A stretch of 64,000 nt of DNA from Streptomyces changanensis (GTDB lineage Bacteria > Actinomycetota > Actinomycetes > Streptomycetales > Streptomycetaceae). Position 1 is the first letter of the stretch; each line of letters begins with the position of its first letter. The notes beneath the pieces are model-generated. The model was given only the letters and a program-made list of their open reading frames with translations. It searched no databases and had not been told where the DNA came from. Shown one piece after another: positions 23,999 to 32,983 of the stretch. The position numbers and the translations under genes are program-made. The stretch spans positions 4,278,001-4,342,000 of the forward strand of contig NZ_CP102332.1 in NCBI RefSeq assembly GCF_024600715.1, given 5' to 3'.

Positions 23999-24709
23999 GT
24001 GAGCCGGATCTCGGTCCGGGGATTCGCGGTGGCGTCGGCCACCGCGGTCACCACTGTCGGCGCCGTCGTCGGCGTCGCCGCGGGCAACCCGCAGGCGGCC
24101 CCGGAGAAGTTCGAGGCGACCGCCGCCGACGCCACGCTCCTGGCGGACATCCCCGCCGGCGAGCAGGCCCAGGTACAGGTCGCGTCCCTGACGCAGCAGG
24201 CGGAGGCGCAGGCCGCCGCCGCGGACACCGCCGCCCAGCAGTCCGCCTGGGAGGCCGCGCGCCTCCAGGCCGCCAAGGACGCCGAGGCGAAGAAGGCCGC
24301 CGCCGAGAAGGAGAAGGCCGAGAAGGAGAAGGCGGAGAAGGAGCGCGAGGAAGCCCGCGAGCGGGCCGACCGCGACGCCGTCCGCGACGCCTCCAGCTTC
24401 GCCGCCCAGTCCTCGTACTCCGTCGCCGAAGTGCAGGCCATGGCACGCCAGATGGTGCCGGGCGGCCAGTTCCAGTGCTTCAGCAACATCGTGGACCACG
24501 AGTCCACCTGGAACTACCGTGCGCAAAACCCGTCCTCGGGCGCGTACGGCCTGGTCCAGGCGCTCCCCGGCTCCAAGATGGCCTCCGCGGGCGCCGACTG
24601 GCGGACCAACCCGGCCACCCAGATCAAGTGGGGCCTCAACTACATGAACGAGCGCTACGGCAGCCCCTGCGGCGCCTGGTCGTTCTGGCAGGCCAACCAC
24701 TGGTACTGA
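23999..24709 (+). CDS. Secreted lytic transglycosylase-like protein
   Basis: 236-aa exported protein. A signal peptide-like N-terminus (1-34) is followed by a long charged coiled coil (about 60-130, repeated AEKEKAEKEK pattern). A C-terminal SLT-type domain (about 140-236) has DHESTWNYRAQNPSSGAYGL; Glu168 would be the catalytic acid. Cys160 and Cys224 may form a disulfide. The GTG at 23999 has GGAAGG 3 nt upstream. It should cleave peptidoglycan glycan strands at the cell surface. A strong terminator follows directly. Confidence 0.87.
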   Translation: MSRISVRGFAVASATAVTTVGAVVGVAAGNPQAAPEKFEATAADATLLADIPAGEQAQVQVASLTQQAEAQAAAADTAAQQSAWEAARLQAAKDAEAKKAAAEKEKAEKEKAEKEREEARERADRDAVRDASSFAAQSSYSVAEVQAMARQMVPGGQFQCFSNIVDHESTWNYRAQNPSSGAYGLVQALPGSKMASAGADWRTNPATQIKWGLNYMNERYGSPCGAWSFWQANHWY

Positions 24710-24730
24710 CGCCGGCCCCCGACATCACGG

Positions 24731-24761
24731 AGCCCCTCACCGTCCTTCGGTGAGGGGCTTT
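24731..24761 (+). terminator. Rho-independent terminator
   Basis: 12-bp perfect stem AGCCCCTCACCG/CGGTGAGGGGCT, loop TCCTT, ending in TTT, 21 nt past the SLT-gene stop. Confidence 0.9.
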
Positions 24762-24820
24762 GTGCGTGTACCGTCGGGGAACCGGAACTCCGGGGGAGTG
24801 GTGGGGGAAAAGGGAAGAAC

Positions 24821-26389
24821 ATGTCGAGAGTGCCAGGGTGGCTCGGCCGGCTGGGTGCCGGACTGAGCCGTATGGGGCGGCAGCTGGAAGAGCGTCGCGA
24901 ACGGGCCGAGGCGGAGGCCGACGGCCCCGGCGGCGTACCCCCCACCGGCCCGTCGGGCATGCGGCGCGGCGCGCCGGGCCCCGGAGCCGGGACCGCGGCG
25001 GGCGCCGGCGGACCCGGCGAGGACGCCCCCACCCCCGGGATCGTCCCCGCGCCGCCGGCGTACGCGCCGGCCGTCGCCGCCCGCCCCGACCCCGCGGACG
25101 CCGTGCCGTGGGGCGTGCGCGTCGCCGCCGAGGCCGGCTGGCGGCTGCTCGTCCTCGCGGGCACCCTGTGGGTGCTGATGAAGATCATCAGCGCGGTGCA
25201 GCTGGTCGTGCTCGCCTTCGTGGCCGCGCTCCTCATCACCGCGCTGCTCCAGCCGACCGTCGCCCGGCTGCGGCGGACCGGACTGCCGCGCGGCGTCGCC
25301 ACCGCCGTCACGGCCGTCACCGGCTTCGTCATCATGGGGCTGGTCGGCTGGTTCGTCGTGTGGCAGGTCATGGACAACCTCGGTGACGTCTCCGCGCGCG
25401 TGCGGGACGGCATCGAGGAGCTGAAGCGCTGGGCGCTGGACAGCCCGTTCCACGTGACCGAGAGCCAGATCAACGAGATCGCCGAGAACCTCAGCGACAC
25501 CATCGGCACCAACACCGAGGAGATCACCTCCGCGGGCCTCACCGGCGTCACCGTCATGGTCGAGGTGCTCACCGGGATGCTGCTGGCGATGTTCTCGACC
25601 CTCTTCCTCCTCTACGACGGGCGGAAGGTGTGGGAGTGGACCCTGCGGCTGATGCCCGCCCAGGCCCGGGCGGGCGTCGCCGGGGCCGGGCCGCGCGCCT
25701 GGCGCACCCTCACCGCGTACGTCCGCGGCACGGTGATCGTCGCGCTCATCGACGCGATCTTCATCGGTCTCGGCATCTACTTCCTCGACGTGCCGCTCGC
25801 GGTGCCGCTGGGCGTGTTCATCTTCCTCTTCGCCTTCATCCCGCTGGTCGGCGCGGTCATCTCCGGTGCCCTCGCCGTGGTCGTCGCCCTCGTCACCAAC
25901 GGCGTGTTCACCGCGCTGATGGTGCTCCTGGTGGTGCTGGCCGTGCAGCAGATCGAGGGGCACGTCCTCCAGCCGTTCATCCTCGGCCGGGCCGTACGGG
26001 TGCACCCCCTCGCCGTCGTCCTGACGGTCGCCACGGGCGGTCTCGTCGCCGGCATCGGCGGTGCGGTCGTCGCCGTGCCCCTGGTCGCCGTCACCAACAC
26101 CGTCGTCGTCTACCTCCGCGCGTACAGCGAGGAACAGGCCCTGCGCCGGCTGCCCGCGCCGCACGGCGCGACCGCGACGGCGACCGCGAGCGCCGCGGCG
26201 ACCCCCGCCCCCGCGCCCGTGCCCGGGTCGGGGGCGGAGTCGCGGCCGGCACCCCCGACGCCCCCCGGTCCCGCCGCCGACCCCGCCGACCGGACCGACC
26301 CCTCGGACCGGACCGACCCCTCGGACCGGACCGACCCCTCGGACCGGACCGACCCCTCGGACCGTGCCGACCCCTCGGACCGCTCGTGA
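24821..26389 (+). CDS. AI-2E family permease with C-terminal DPSDRT repeat
   Basis: 522-aa membrane protein of the AI-2E transporter/UPF0118 family. A disordered Pro/Gly/Ala N-terminus (1-85) precedes about eight hydrophobic segments (95-435), with the typical block IFLFAFIPLVGAVISGALA and the re-entrant region LQPFILGRAVRVHPLAV. The C-terminal tail is hydrophilic and ends in about five copies of TDPSDR, encoded by an 18-bp tandem repeat. ATG 24821 is preceded by AAAAGGGAAG. The stop overlaps the next GTG by 4 nt. Substrates differ across the family (AI-2 export, Na+/H+ exchange), so the cargo is unknown. Confidence 0.85.
   Translation: MSRVPGWLGRLGAGLSRMGRQLEERRERAEAEADGPGGVPPTGPSGMRRGAPGPGAGTAAGAGGPGEDAPTPGIVPAPPAYAPAVAARPDPADAVPWGVRVAAEAGWRLLVLAGTLWVLMKIISAVQLVVLAFVAALLITALLQPTVARLRRTGLPRGVATAVTAVTGFVIMGLVGWFVVWQVMDNLGDVSARVRDGIEELKRWALDSPFHVTESQINEIAENLSDTIGTNTEEITSAGLTGVTVMVEVLTGMLLAMFSTLFLLYDGRKVWEWTLRLMPAQARAGVAGAGPRAWRTLTAYVRGTVIVALIDAIFIGLGIYFLDVPLAVPLGVFIFLFAFIPLVGAVISGALAVVVALVTNGVFTALMVLLVVLAVQQIEGHVLQPFILGRAVRVHPLAVVLTVATGGLVAGIGGAVVAVPLVAVTNTVVVYLRAYSEEQALRRLPAPHGATATATASAAATPAPAPVPGSGAESRPAPPTPPGPAADPADRTDPSDRTDPSDRTDPSDRTDPSDRADPSDRS
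26289..26386 (+). repeat. 18-bp in-frame tandem repeat
   Basis: Unit GACCGGACCGACCCCTCG, about five copies, encoding DRTDPS at the C-terminus of the AI-2E permease. The last copy has point changes (ACC to GCC). Confidence 0.95.
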
Positions 26390-27285
26390 TATCCGACCTC
26401 GAACTGCTCGACGACGACGGGGAACCGGTCCGCGGCCCCGACCCCGGCGCCCGAGCGCCCGGCAGCGGCGCCGCCGGGCCGTACACCGGCGCGTCGGCTC
26501 CCCGGGCGGGGGCCGCCGGGCCGTACGCGGGCGGCGGCGGAGGCGTCGGTGGCCCGCCGTCCGGCGGTCCCGGCGGCGGGCCACGGGTCCCGGCGGGCGA
26601 CGCCCCGGCCGCCGGCGTCCGCGACCCGCGCGGCCGGCCCTGGCCCTGGGCGCTCGGCGGGGCCCTGGTCGCCTCCGTCGTGTGGGGCGGCGGGCTCGCC
26701 GTCCACCAGGCGCTCGACCGCGGCCCGGACCTCGGCGGCTACCGGGCCACCGACGGGCTGTGCGCCGAGGCACCGCTCTCCTCCCTCGTCGCCGCCTACG
26801 GCAAACGCGGCGCGACCACCAGCGACGACTCCACCCGGCACCCGGCGCTCGACCGCGCGTACTGCTCCGTCCAGCTCGGCGAACAGCCCACGACGTACGA
26901 GGTGACGATCCGCTACGAGCTGCACCGGCAGGTCGACCCGGGCGCCGAGTTCGACGCGAAGGAGCGCCAGTCGCTGCTCGACGAGGGGCCCGAGCCGCAG
27001 CCGGTGGTGGGACTCGGGGAGCAGGCGTACTTCGGCGACGGCGCGTCGTACGCCGACCTCGTCGTGCTGGACGGGCACACCGTCCTCGGCCTCTCCGTCA
27101 GCCTGGTCCACGAGTACGACCTGGACGGGGAGGACCACGAGTCGCCCGACGAGCAGGAGGTCCCCGCGCTCACCGACGTGAAGGGGCCCATGGTGGAGGA
27201 CATGCGGAAGCTGATGGAGGTGCTGCGCGGCGCGCCCCCGGAGGGGATCCAGCCCTCGTCCGTGCCGACCCCCGGCGCCGACTGA
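26386..27285 (+). CDS. Membrane-anchored protein of unknown function
   Basis: 299 aa. The start GTG 26386 overlaps the permease stop as GTGA, so it is translationally coupled. Residues 1-82 are Gly/Pro/Ala-rich and cytoplasmic, one transmembrane helix lies at about 84-108, and an exported domain (about 115-285) has two Cys (LCAEAP, AYCSVQ) that may pair. The exported part resembles the small beta-rich domains of actinobacterial DUF3558-like proteins only loosely, so I do not name a family. A bidirectional terminator follows. Confidence 0.75.
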   Translation: MISDLELLDDDGEPVRGPDPGARAPGSGAAGPYTGASAPRAGAAGPYAGGGGGVGGPPSGGPGGGPRVPAGDAPAAGVRDPRGRPWPWALGGALVASVVWGGGLAVHQALDRGPDLGGYRATDGLCAEAPLSSLVAAYGKRGATTSDDSTRHPALDRAYCSVQLGEQPTTYEVTIRYELHRQVDPGAEFDAKERQSLLDEGPEPQPVVGLGEQAYFGDGASYADLVVLDGHTVLGLSVSLVHEYDLDGEDHESPDEQEVPALTDVKGPMVEDMRKLMEVLRGAPPEGIQPSSVPTPGAD

Positions 27286-27300
27286 GCACACGACGGAGAA

Positions 27301-27333
27301 GGGCCCCACCGGCATCCGCTGCCGGTGGGGCCC
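27301..27333. terminator. Bidirectional hairpin terminator
   Basis: Perfect 14-bp stem GGGCCCCACCGGCA/TGCCGGTGGGGCCC, loop TCCGC, between convergent genes. Confidence 0.9.
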
Positions 27334-27358
27334 TCCTCCACGTCGCGTCGTGCGGCGA

Positions 27359-27892
27359 TTACTCGGCGAGCACCGCTTCCGCGTCCAGCGTCGCGCCGAC
27401 CGCCTGGATCACCGCGGCGATCTTGAACGCCTCCTGGATCGTCTCGCGCGCCACGCCGGCCTTGCGCAGCACCTGCTCGTGCGAGTCGAGGCACTGGCCG
27501 CAGCCGTTGATCGCGGAGACGGCGAGCGACCACAGCTCGAAGTCGACCTTCTCCACGCCCGGGTTGCCGATGACGTTCATCCGCAGACCGGCGCGCATCG
27601 TGCCGTACTCCGGGTCGGAGAGCAGGTGGCGCGTGCGGTAGAAGACGTTGTTCATCGCCATGATGGCGGCGGCGGACTTGGCCGCCGTGTACGCCTCGGG
27701 CTTGAGGTTCTCCCGGGCCTCCGGCTCCAGCTCCGCCAGCACCTTCGGCGAGCGCGAGGCGATCGCGCAGGCGAGGACGGTGCCCCACAGCTGCTGCTGC
27801 GGGAGGTCGCTGTTGCCGATGACCGAGCCGAGGTTCAGCTTCAGGTCCTTCGCGTAGTCCGGTACGGCGGACTTCAGGGCGTCAAGGGACAT
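27359..27892 (-). CDS. ahpD: Alkyl hydroperoxide reductase D
   Basis: 177-aa AhpD. The active-site Cys pair is Cys131 and Cys134 in [11 protein letters not shown], with His138 and Glu119 completing the proton relay. AhpD is a thioredoxin-like adaptor that re-reduces AhpC. The length is normal. It starts 23 nt after the ahpC stop, so ahpCD form one operon, expected to be under OxyR encoded divergently. Confidence 0.97.
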   Translation of the reverse strand: MSLDALKSAVPDYAKDLKLNLGSVIGNSDLPQQQLWGTVLACAIASRSPKVLAELEPEARENLKPEAYTAAKSAAAIMAMNNVFYRTRHLLSDPEYGTMRAGLRMNVIGNPGVEKVDFELWSLAVSAINGCGQCLDSHEQVLRKAGVARETIQEAFKIAAVIQAVGATLDAEAVLAE

Positions 27893-27915
27893 GGTGGTTC
27901 ACCCGTTCCGGTTGG

Positions 27916-28470
27916 TCACTCGCCGGCCAGCAGCGCGACCGGGTCAAGGGTCTCGTCGCCCTTGCTCCAGTTGCAGGGGCACAGCTCGTCGGTCTGCAGG
28001 GCGTCCAGGACCCGCAGGACCTCCTTGGGGTTCCGGCCGACGGAGCCGGCGGTCACCATGGCGAACTGGATCTCGTTGTTCGGGTCGACGATGAAGACGG
28101 CGCGCTGCGCGAAGCCGTCCTCGCCCTCGACGCCGCACGCGCGCATCAGCTCGTGCTTGGAGTCGGCGAGCATCGGGAAGGGCAGGTCACGCAGGTCGTC
28201 GTGGTCCTTGCGCCAGGCGTGGTGCACGAACTCCGAGTCGCCGGAGACGCCGAGGACCTGCGCGTCGCGGTCCGCGAACTCGTCGTTCAGCTTGCCGAAC
28301 GCGGCGATCTCGGTCGGGCAGACGAAGGTGAAGTCCTTCGGCCAGAAGAACACCACACGCCACTTGCCCTCGTAGGACTTGTGGTCGATCTGCTCGAACT
28401 CCTTGCCGCTCTCCAGCGACACACAAGCGGTGAGGTCGTACGTGGGGAACTGGTCACCGACAGTGAGCAC
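27916..28470 (-). CDS. ahpC: Alkyl hydroperoxide reductase C (2-Cys peroxiredoxin)
   Basis: 184-aa peroxiredoxin that reduces H2O2, organic peroxides and peroxynitrite. The peroxidatic Cys51 lies in FTFVCPTE. The C-terminal CPC (Cys164, Cys166) provides resolving thiols, as in AhpC types serviced by AhpD. The GTG at 28470 is chosen because AGGAG lies 5 nt upstream. The promoter region is shared with divergent oxyR. Confidence 0.97.
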   Translation of the reverse strand: MLTVGDQFPTYDLTACVSLESGKEFEQIDHKSYEGKWRVVFFWPKDFTFVCPTEIAAFGKLNDEFADRDAQVLGVSGDSEFVHHAWRKDHDDLRDLPFPMLADSKHELMRACGVEGEDGFAQRAVFIVDPNNEIQFAMVTAGSVGRNPKEVLRVLDALQTDELCPCNWSKGDETLDPVALLAGE

Positions 28471-28600
28471 ACGCTCTCCTAGTGGCGGGGATTTCCCTTG
28501 TGGGGTCATCCGTGGGGGTTGGACGATCGCCAGCATGGCACGGCGTGCATTGATCAGGGAAATAGCTAGACTGGGTCGCGTTGATCGAAGGTGGTTATCA
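28471..28600. promoter_or_regulatory. Divergent ahpC/oxyR control region
   Basis: 130 bp between the two start codons and the expected site of OxyR binding. An AT-richer segment with LysR-like T-N11-A geometry (around 28550-28573, including AATAGCTAGA) is the best operator candidate. Confidence 0.55.
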
Positions 28601-29569
28601 GTGGTCTCCTCCATGACATCCCTACAAAAGGGTAAACAGCCCAGCCTGGCGCAGCTCCGCGCGTTCGTGGCAGTGGCCGAGCACCTCCACTTCCGGGACG
28701 CGGCGGCCGCGATCGGCATGAGCCAGCCCGCCCTCTCGGGCGCGGTGTCGGCACTCGAAGAGGCACTCGGTGTCCAGCTCCTGGAGCGTACGACCCGTAG
28801 GGTCCTGCTCTCCCCGGCGGGGGAGCGCCTGGCGGTACGGGCGAAGGCCGTGCTCGACGCGGTGGGCGAGCTGCTGGAGGAGGCGGAGGCCGTCCAGGCG
28901 CCCTTCACGGGCGTCCTGCGGCTCGGCGTGATCCCGACCGTCGCCCCGTACCTGCTGCCGACCGTCCTGCGGCTCGTCCACGAGCGGTACCCGGAGCTCG
29001 ACCTGCAGGTGCACGAGGAGCAGACGTACTCGCTGGTGGAGGGCCTCGCCGCCGGGCGGCTGGACGTCCTGCTGCTGGCCGTGCCGCTCGGTGTCCCGGG
29101 CGTCACCGAGCTCCCGCTCTTCGACGAGGACTTCGTGCTGGTCACGCCGGACGACCACCGGCTCGGCGGCCGCACCGACATCCCGCGCGACGCGCTGCGC
29201 GAACTGCACCTGCTGCTCCTCGACGAGGGGCACTGCCTGCGTGACCAGGCCCTCGACATCTGCCGGGAGGCCGGCCGCACGGACGGCGCCGCCGTGACCA
29301 CGACGGCCGCGGGCCTGTCGACGCTCGTCCAGCTCGTGGCCGGCGGGCTCGGCGTGACCCTGCTGCCGCGCACCGCCGTGAAGGTGGAGACCGGCCGCAA
29401 CCCCAGCCTGGTCACCGGGTACTTCGCCGATCCGGCCCCGTCGCGCCGGATCGCCCTCGCCATGCGGACCGGGGCGGCCCGGCAGGCGGAGTTCGAGGAG
29501 CTGGCCGGGGCGCTGCGCGAGGCCCTGGCCTCGCTGCCCGTGCGGGTCGCCCGGGTCGACAGCCCCTGA
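28601..29569 (+). CDS. oxyR: Peroxide-sensing LysR regulator OxyR
   Basis: 322-aa LysR-type regulator: N-terminal winged HTH (about 15-75, LAQLRAFVAVAEHLHFRDAA) and a C-terminal effector domain (about 100-305). The redox pair that defines OxyR is present: Cys212 and Cys221 in EGHCLRDQALDIC. Oxidation to a disulfide should activate ahpCD transcription. The GTG at 28601 has GAAGGTGG 8 nt upstream; ATG 28613 lacks one. Divergent from ahpC. Confidence 0.95.
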   Translation: MVSSMTSLQKGKQPSLAQLRAFVAVAEHLHFRDAAAAIGMSQPALSGAVSALEEALGVQLLERTTRRVLLSPAGERLAVRAKAVLDAVGELLEEAEAVQAPFTGVLRLGVIPTVAPYLLPTVLRLVHERYPELDLQVHEEQTYSLVEGLAAGRLDVLLLAVPLGVPGVTELPLFDEDFVLVTPDDHRLGGRTDIPRDALRELHLLLLDEGHCLRDQALDICREAGRTDGAAVTTTAAGLSTLVQLVAGGLGVTLLPRTAVKVETGRNPSLVTGYFADPAPSRRIALAMRTGAARQAEFEELAGALREALASLPVRVARVDSP

Positions 29570-29837
29570 GCGCCGGAACGGCCGGGGCGCGCCCACCGCG
29601 AGCGGCGGGGCGCCCCGGCCGGGGCACGCCCGTACGCCCGGTCGCCGGTGGACGGCCGGGCGCACGGGCCCCGGTCGGCGGTCGGCGTCGGGCGGTCGGC
29701 GGGTCGGCGGGTCGGCGGTCAGGTGGTCGGCGGCCGGTGGACGGCGGACGCACGGGGCCCCGGTCGGCGGCGTACGGACGTGCCGGTCGCCCGCCGCCCG
29801 TCGCGTACGGCCGCGGCTGCCGCCCGGAGCCGGCGGG
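29570..29837. repeat. Repeat-rich intergenic DNA
   Basis: 268 bp with GGTCGGC-type tandem units (about 29675-29735) and a ~33-bp direct repeat beginning GGTGGACGGC at about 29647 and 29737. No gene. A GC hairpin near 29580-29625 may terminate oxyR. Confidence 0.6.
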
Positions 29838-32168
29838 TCACTCCGTGCGGAGGCCGTCCGGGCGCATCAGGCGCCACAGGGGTGGCAGGCTAAGCAGCGT
29901 CACCACGAGTACCAGCCCCGCGCCCACCCCCACCACCGGCAGGAACACCCACCAGTCGACCACCGTCTTGTCGATCATCCGCAGCAGCGCCGCCCCCAGC
30001 GCCAGCCCGCCCGCCACGGAGATCGCCAGCCCGAGCGCCACCGGCAGCGCCGTCTGCCACAGCACGGACCAGCCGAGCGTCGTACGGCGCGTGCCGAAGG
30101 CGACCAGGGAGGCCAGCAGCCCGCGGCGCTCCCGCAGCTGCTCGACCATCGACACCAGCAGGGACAGCGCGATCAGCCCCATCGTCACCGTGGCCGCGGC
30201 CAGCACCCCCGTGCGGACGCTGGTGTACTGCCGGTCCCGCTCGATGTCCTGGATGCCCTCCACCCGCGCCAGCGGATCGACCCGCGCCGCCGCGTTCCGC
30301 GCGTGCTCATCGGCGTCCGGCACGGCCGGGTCCAGCCGGACCATCACCACCGTCTCGGCGTCCTCCAGCAGCGCCGCGTCCAGCGCGCCGGGCGTCGCGT
30401 GGATCCCGAACGGCATCCCGCCCATCGGGTCGCGGCGCGCGTCCACCAGCCGGGCCGTCGCCGGGACCCGCCACAGCACCGGCCGTTCGCCCTCGTCGCG
30501 CAGGTCCACCAGCGCGCCCGGCCGCGCCGTCTCGGCCAGGTACGCGTCGTCCGGGCCCTCCCGGCCGTGCGCACGGGCGATGAAGACGTCCCCGTCCCGG
30601 CAGGAGGGCAGCTCGCCCAGCTCGCGCAGGGACGGGCACTCCGCGACGGTCAGCGCGGTCCGCGGGACGAAGCCCTCGCCGGGGCGCAGCGGACCGGGTC
30701 GCCGGGCGCCCGCCTGGACGACACCGACGACGCCCTCCACGCCCGGCGCCGCGTCCACCTCGTCGATCAGCCCGCGGGCCGTCCGGGCGTCCGCCGTGGC
30801 CGACCACACCTGCAGCTGGGCGCGTGCCTCGTCCATGTTCGTCGGCCGCATGAAGTCGCTCTGCACCGCGCCGAACATCATCAGCAGGGCGATGGCCCCG
30901 GCTCCCGCGACGACGATCCCGCCGACCGCGCGGGTCGCGGTACCGCTGCCCAGCTGCAACCGGCGCACCGCCAGCTGCCAGGAGGGCGGGCCGCCGCGCA
31001 GCGGCCGCACGGCCGCCTCCACCAGCCACGGCAGCAGCGCGGTGAACCCCGTCAGCGCCAGCAGGGCGCCGACGGCGACCCGGTACGTGTCGAGCGACGC
31101 GACCTCGGCGTACAGCCGCCCCGCGGGGAGCAGCAGCGCGAGACCGGACGCGGCGAGCACCAGGCGCCACCACGACCGCCGGGGCCGCGGCACACGGCCC
31201 GCGACGACGCCCAGTGGTTCGACGACGACGCCGCGCAGCGCGAACAGGGTCACGACGAGCGCGCAGAGCGGCACCGCCGTCACCACGGCGGCCGCGAGCA
31301 CCGGCTCCGGGACCAGGTCGCCGGGGAAGGCGTTGACGTTCCACACCGTGACCCGGCCCGCGAGCTGCCGGCCCAGCAGGAAGAACACCCCGCCCAGCAC
31401 CAGGCCGAACACCGCTCCCACCAGTGCCTCGCCCGCGGCGGCGCGCCGCGTCATGCCCGCGTCCGCGCCGACCAGGCGCAGCGCCGCCAACCGCCGGTCG
31501 CGCTGCTCCCCGCCGAAGCGGACCGCCACCGCCACGAACACCAGGACCGGCAGCAGCAGCACGACGCAGGCCAGGACCACGATCAGCAGCAGCGGGCCCT
31601 CCAGGGGCCGCTCTCCGGTGCCGTGCCCGAACCGGTCGGCGCGCGACGCCCGGGGCGCGTCGGCGATCCCGGGGTCGTGGGCGTACAGGAACAGCTCGCC
31701 GGGTCCGGCGAGGCCCGCGTCACCGATGGTGCCCACCTGCCGGTAGGGGAAGCGGCCCTTCAGCAGCGCCCCTTCCGGCGAGGCGAGCAGCTCGGCGAGG
31801 GCGGGCGACACGACCATCCCGCCCGGCCCGGGGAGCGCCGCGACCCCGGGCGGCACGGGAGCGTCCGGGCCGTCGGGGCGCAGCGCCACGCCGTGGACGG
31901 TGTCGTCGCGGTACAGCGTGGAGACCTCGACGTACCGGAACGAGCGGGCCGAGACGGGCGCCTCGTCCAGGGACGCCTGCCGCGCGTCGGTGCGGCCCTC
32001 GCGGGCCTCCAGCATGTGCGGGATCGACGCGGCGACGAACAGCAGGGCCACCCCCAGTCCCACCCCGACCGCCGTGAGGACCGTACGCGCCCAGGAGCGG
32101 CGGCCGCCCGTGACGGCGAACCGCGCGCCGAGCCCGAGATCCCGCAGGGCGCCGCGCGGACCGCTCAC
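29838..32168 (-). CDS. FtsX-like ABC transporter permease
   Basis: 776-aa permease of the MacB/FtsX-like class. It has an N-terminal helix (about 28-50), a large extracytoplasmic region, three helices at about 195-350 (first FtsX block with RRLAALRLVGAD), a middle pair, a second extracytoplasmic region, and a last three-helix block (about 650-770, with RERRGLLASLVAFGTRR). Two FtsX blocks in one chain are usual for actinobacterial exporters of this type. The GTG at 32168 overlaps the ATPase stop (GTGA). Together with the ATPase it probably exports lipid, peptide or antibiotic; the cargo is unknown. Confidence 0.9.
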   Translation of the reverse strand: MSGPRGALRDLGLGARFAVTGGRRSWARTVLTAVGVGLGVALLFVAASIPHMLEAREGRTDARQASLDEAPVSARSFRYVEVSTLYRDDTVHGVALRPDGPDAPVPPGVAALPGPGGMVVSPALAELLASPEGALLKGRFPYRQVGTIGDAGLAGPGELFLYAHDPGIADAPRASRADRFGHGTGERPLEGPLLLIVVLACVVLLLPVLVFVAVAVRFGGEQRDRRLAALRLVGADAGMTRRAAAGEALVGAVFGLVLGGVFFLLGRQLAGRVTVWNVNAFPGDLVPEPVLAAAVVTAVPLCALVVTLFALRGVVVEPLGVVAGRVPRPRRSWWRLVLAASGLALLLPAGRLYAEVASLDTYRVAVGALLALTGFTALLPWLVEAAVRPLRGGPPSWQLAVRRLQLGSGTATRAVGGIVVAGAGAIALLMMFGAVQSDFMRPTNMDEARAQLQVWSATADARTARGLIDEVDAAPGVEGVVGVVQAGARRPGPLRPGEGFVPRTALTVAECPSLRELGELPSCRDGDVFIARAHGREGPDDAYLAETARPGALVDLRDEGERPVLWRVPATARLVDARRDPMGGMPFGIHATPGALDAALLEDAETVVMVRLDPAVPDADEHARNAAARVDPLARVEGIQDIERDRQYTSVRTGVLAAATVTMGLIALSLLVSMVEQLRERRGLLASLVAFGTRRTTLGWSVLWQTALPVALGLAISVAGGLALGAALLRMIDKTVVDWWVFLPVVGVGAGLVLVVTLLSLPPLWRLMRPDGLRTE

Positions 32169-32983
32169 GCCACACCCGCCAGGTCCCGCACCCGGCCGTC
32201 GCGCACGACGACCTCGCGGTCCGCGTACGCGGCGACCCGCGCCTCGTGCGTGACGAGGACGACGGCGGCGCCGGTGTCCCGGGCCGCGTCGGTGAGCAGC
32301 TCCAGCACCCGTTCGCCGTTGAGTGAGTCCAGGGCGCCCGTCGGTTCGTCGGCGAAGACCACGCGGGGCGCGGTGACCAGGGCGCGGGCGACCGCGACGC
32401 GCTGGCCCTGTCCGCCGGAGACCTCCCCGGGCCGCTTGCCGGCGATGTCGGCGGTCTCCAGGCGCTCCAGCCACTCCACCGCCCGCCGCTCGGCGGACCT
32501 GCGGCGCTCGCCGGCCAGGCGCAGCGGCAGGGCGACGTTCTCCGCGCAGGTCAGCTCCGGCACCAACCGGCCGAACTGGAACACGAACCCGAAGTCGCCC
32601 CGGCGCAGCGCGCTCAGCCGGGCGTCCGACAGGGTGGCGAGGTCGCGCCCGTCGTAGGTCACCGTGCCGGAGTCCGGGCGGACGATCCCGGCCAGGCAGT
32701 GCAGCAGCGTCGACTTGCCCGAGCCGGAGGGGCCCATGACGGCGACGACCTCGCCGGCCTGGACGGCGAACGACACCCCGGCCAGGGCCGTGGTCGGGCC
32801 GTACGCCTTGTCGAGGCCCTCGGCGCGCAGCAGCGGCGCCGACGCGCCCGTCGCGCCACCCGTCGCGCCGGGCGCCTCCGACGGCGTGGCCGTCCCCGTC
32901 CCCGACGGCGTCCCTGTCCCCGTCGTCGCTGTCGTCGTGGCCGTTCCGTGCGTGGCCCCGTGGGCGGTCCCGTCCGCCGTCAC
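32165..32983 (-). CDS. ABC transporter ATP-binding protein (MacB/LolD type)
   Basis: 272-aa ATPase. Walker A GPSGSGKST (84-92), Q-loop FVFQFGRLVPE, signature SGGQGQR (189-195), Walker B VVFADE (208-213), H-loop LVTHE. Residues 1-50 are a Thr/Gly/Ala low-complexity extension not typical of the family. The GTG start at 32983 overlaps the PadR stop by 4 nt, and its own stop overlaps the permease start, so the three genes form a tightly coupled operon. Confidence 0.95.
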   Translation of the reverse strand: MTADGTAHGATHGTATTTATTGTGTPSGTGTATPSEAPGATGGATGASAPLLRAEGLDKAYGPTTALAGVSFAVQAGEVVAVMGPSGSGKSTLLHCLAGIVRPDSGTVTYDGRDLATLSDARLSALRRGDFGFVFQFGRLVPELTCAENVALPLRLAGERRRSAERRAVEWLERLETADIAGKRPGEVSGGQGQRVAVARALVTAPRVVFADEPTGALDSLNGERVLELLTDAARDTGAAVVLVTHEARVAAYADREVVVRDGRVRDLAGVA

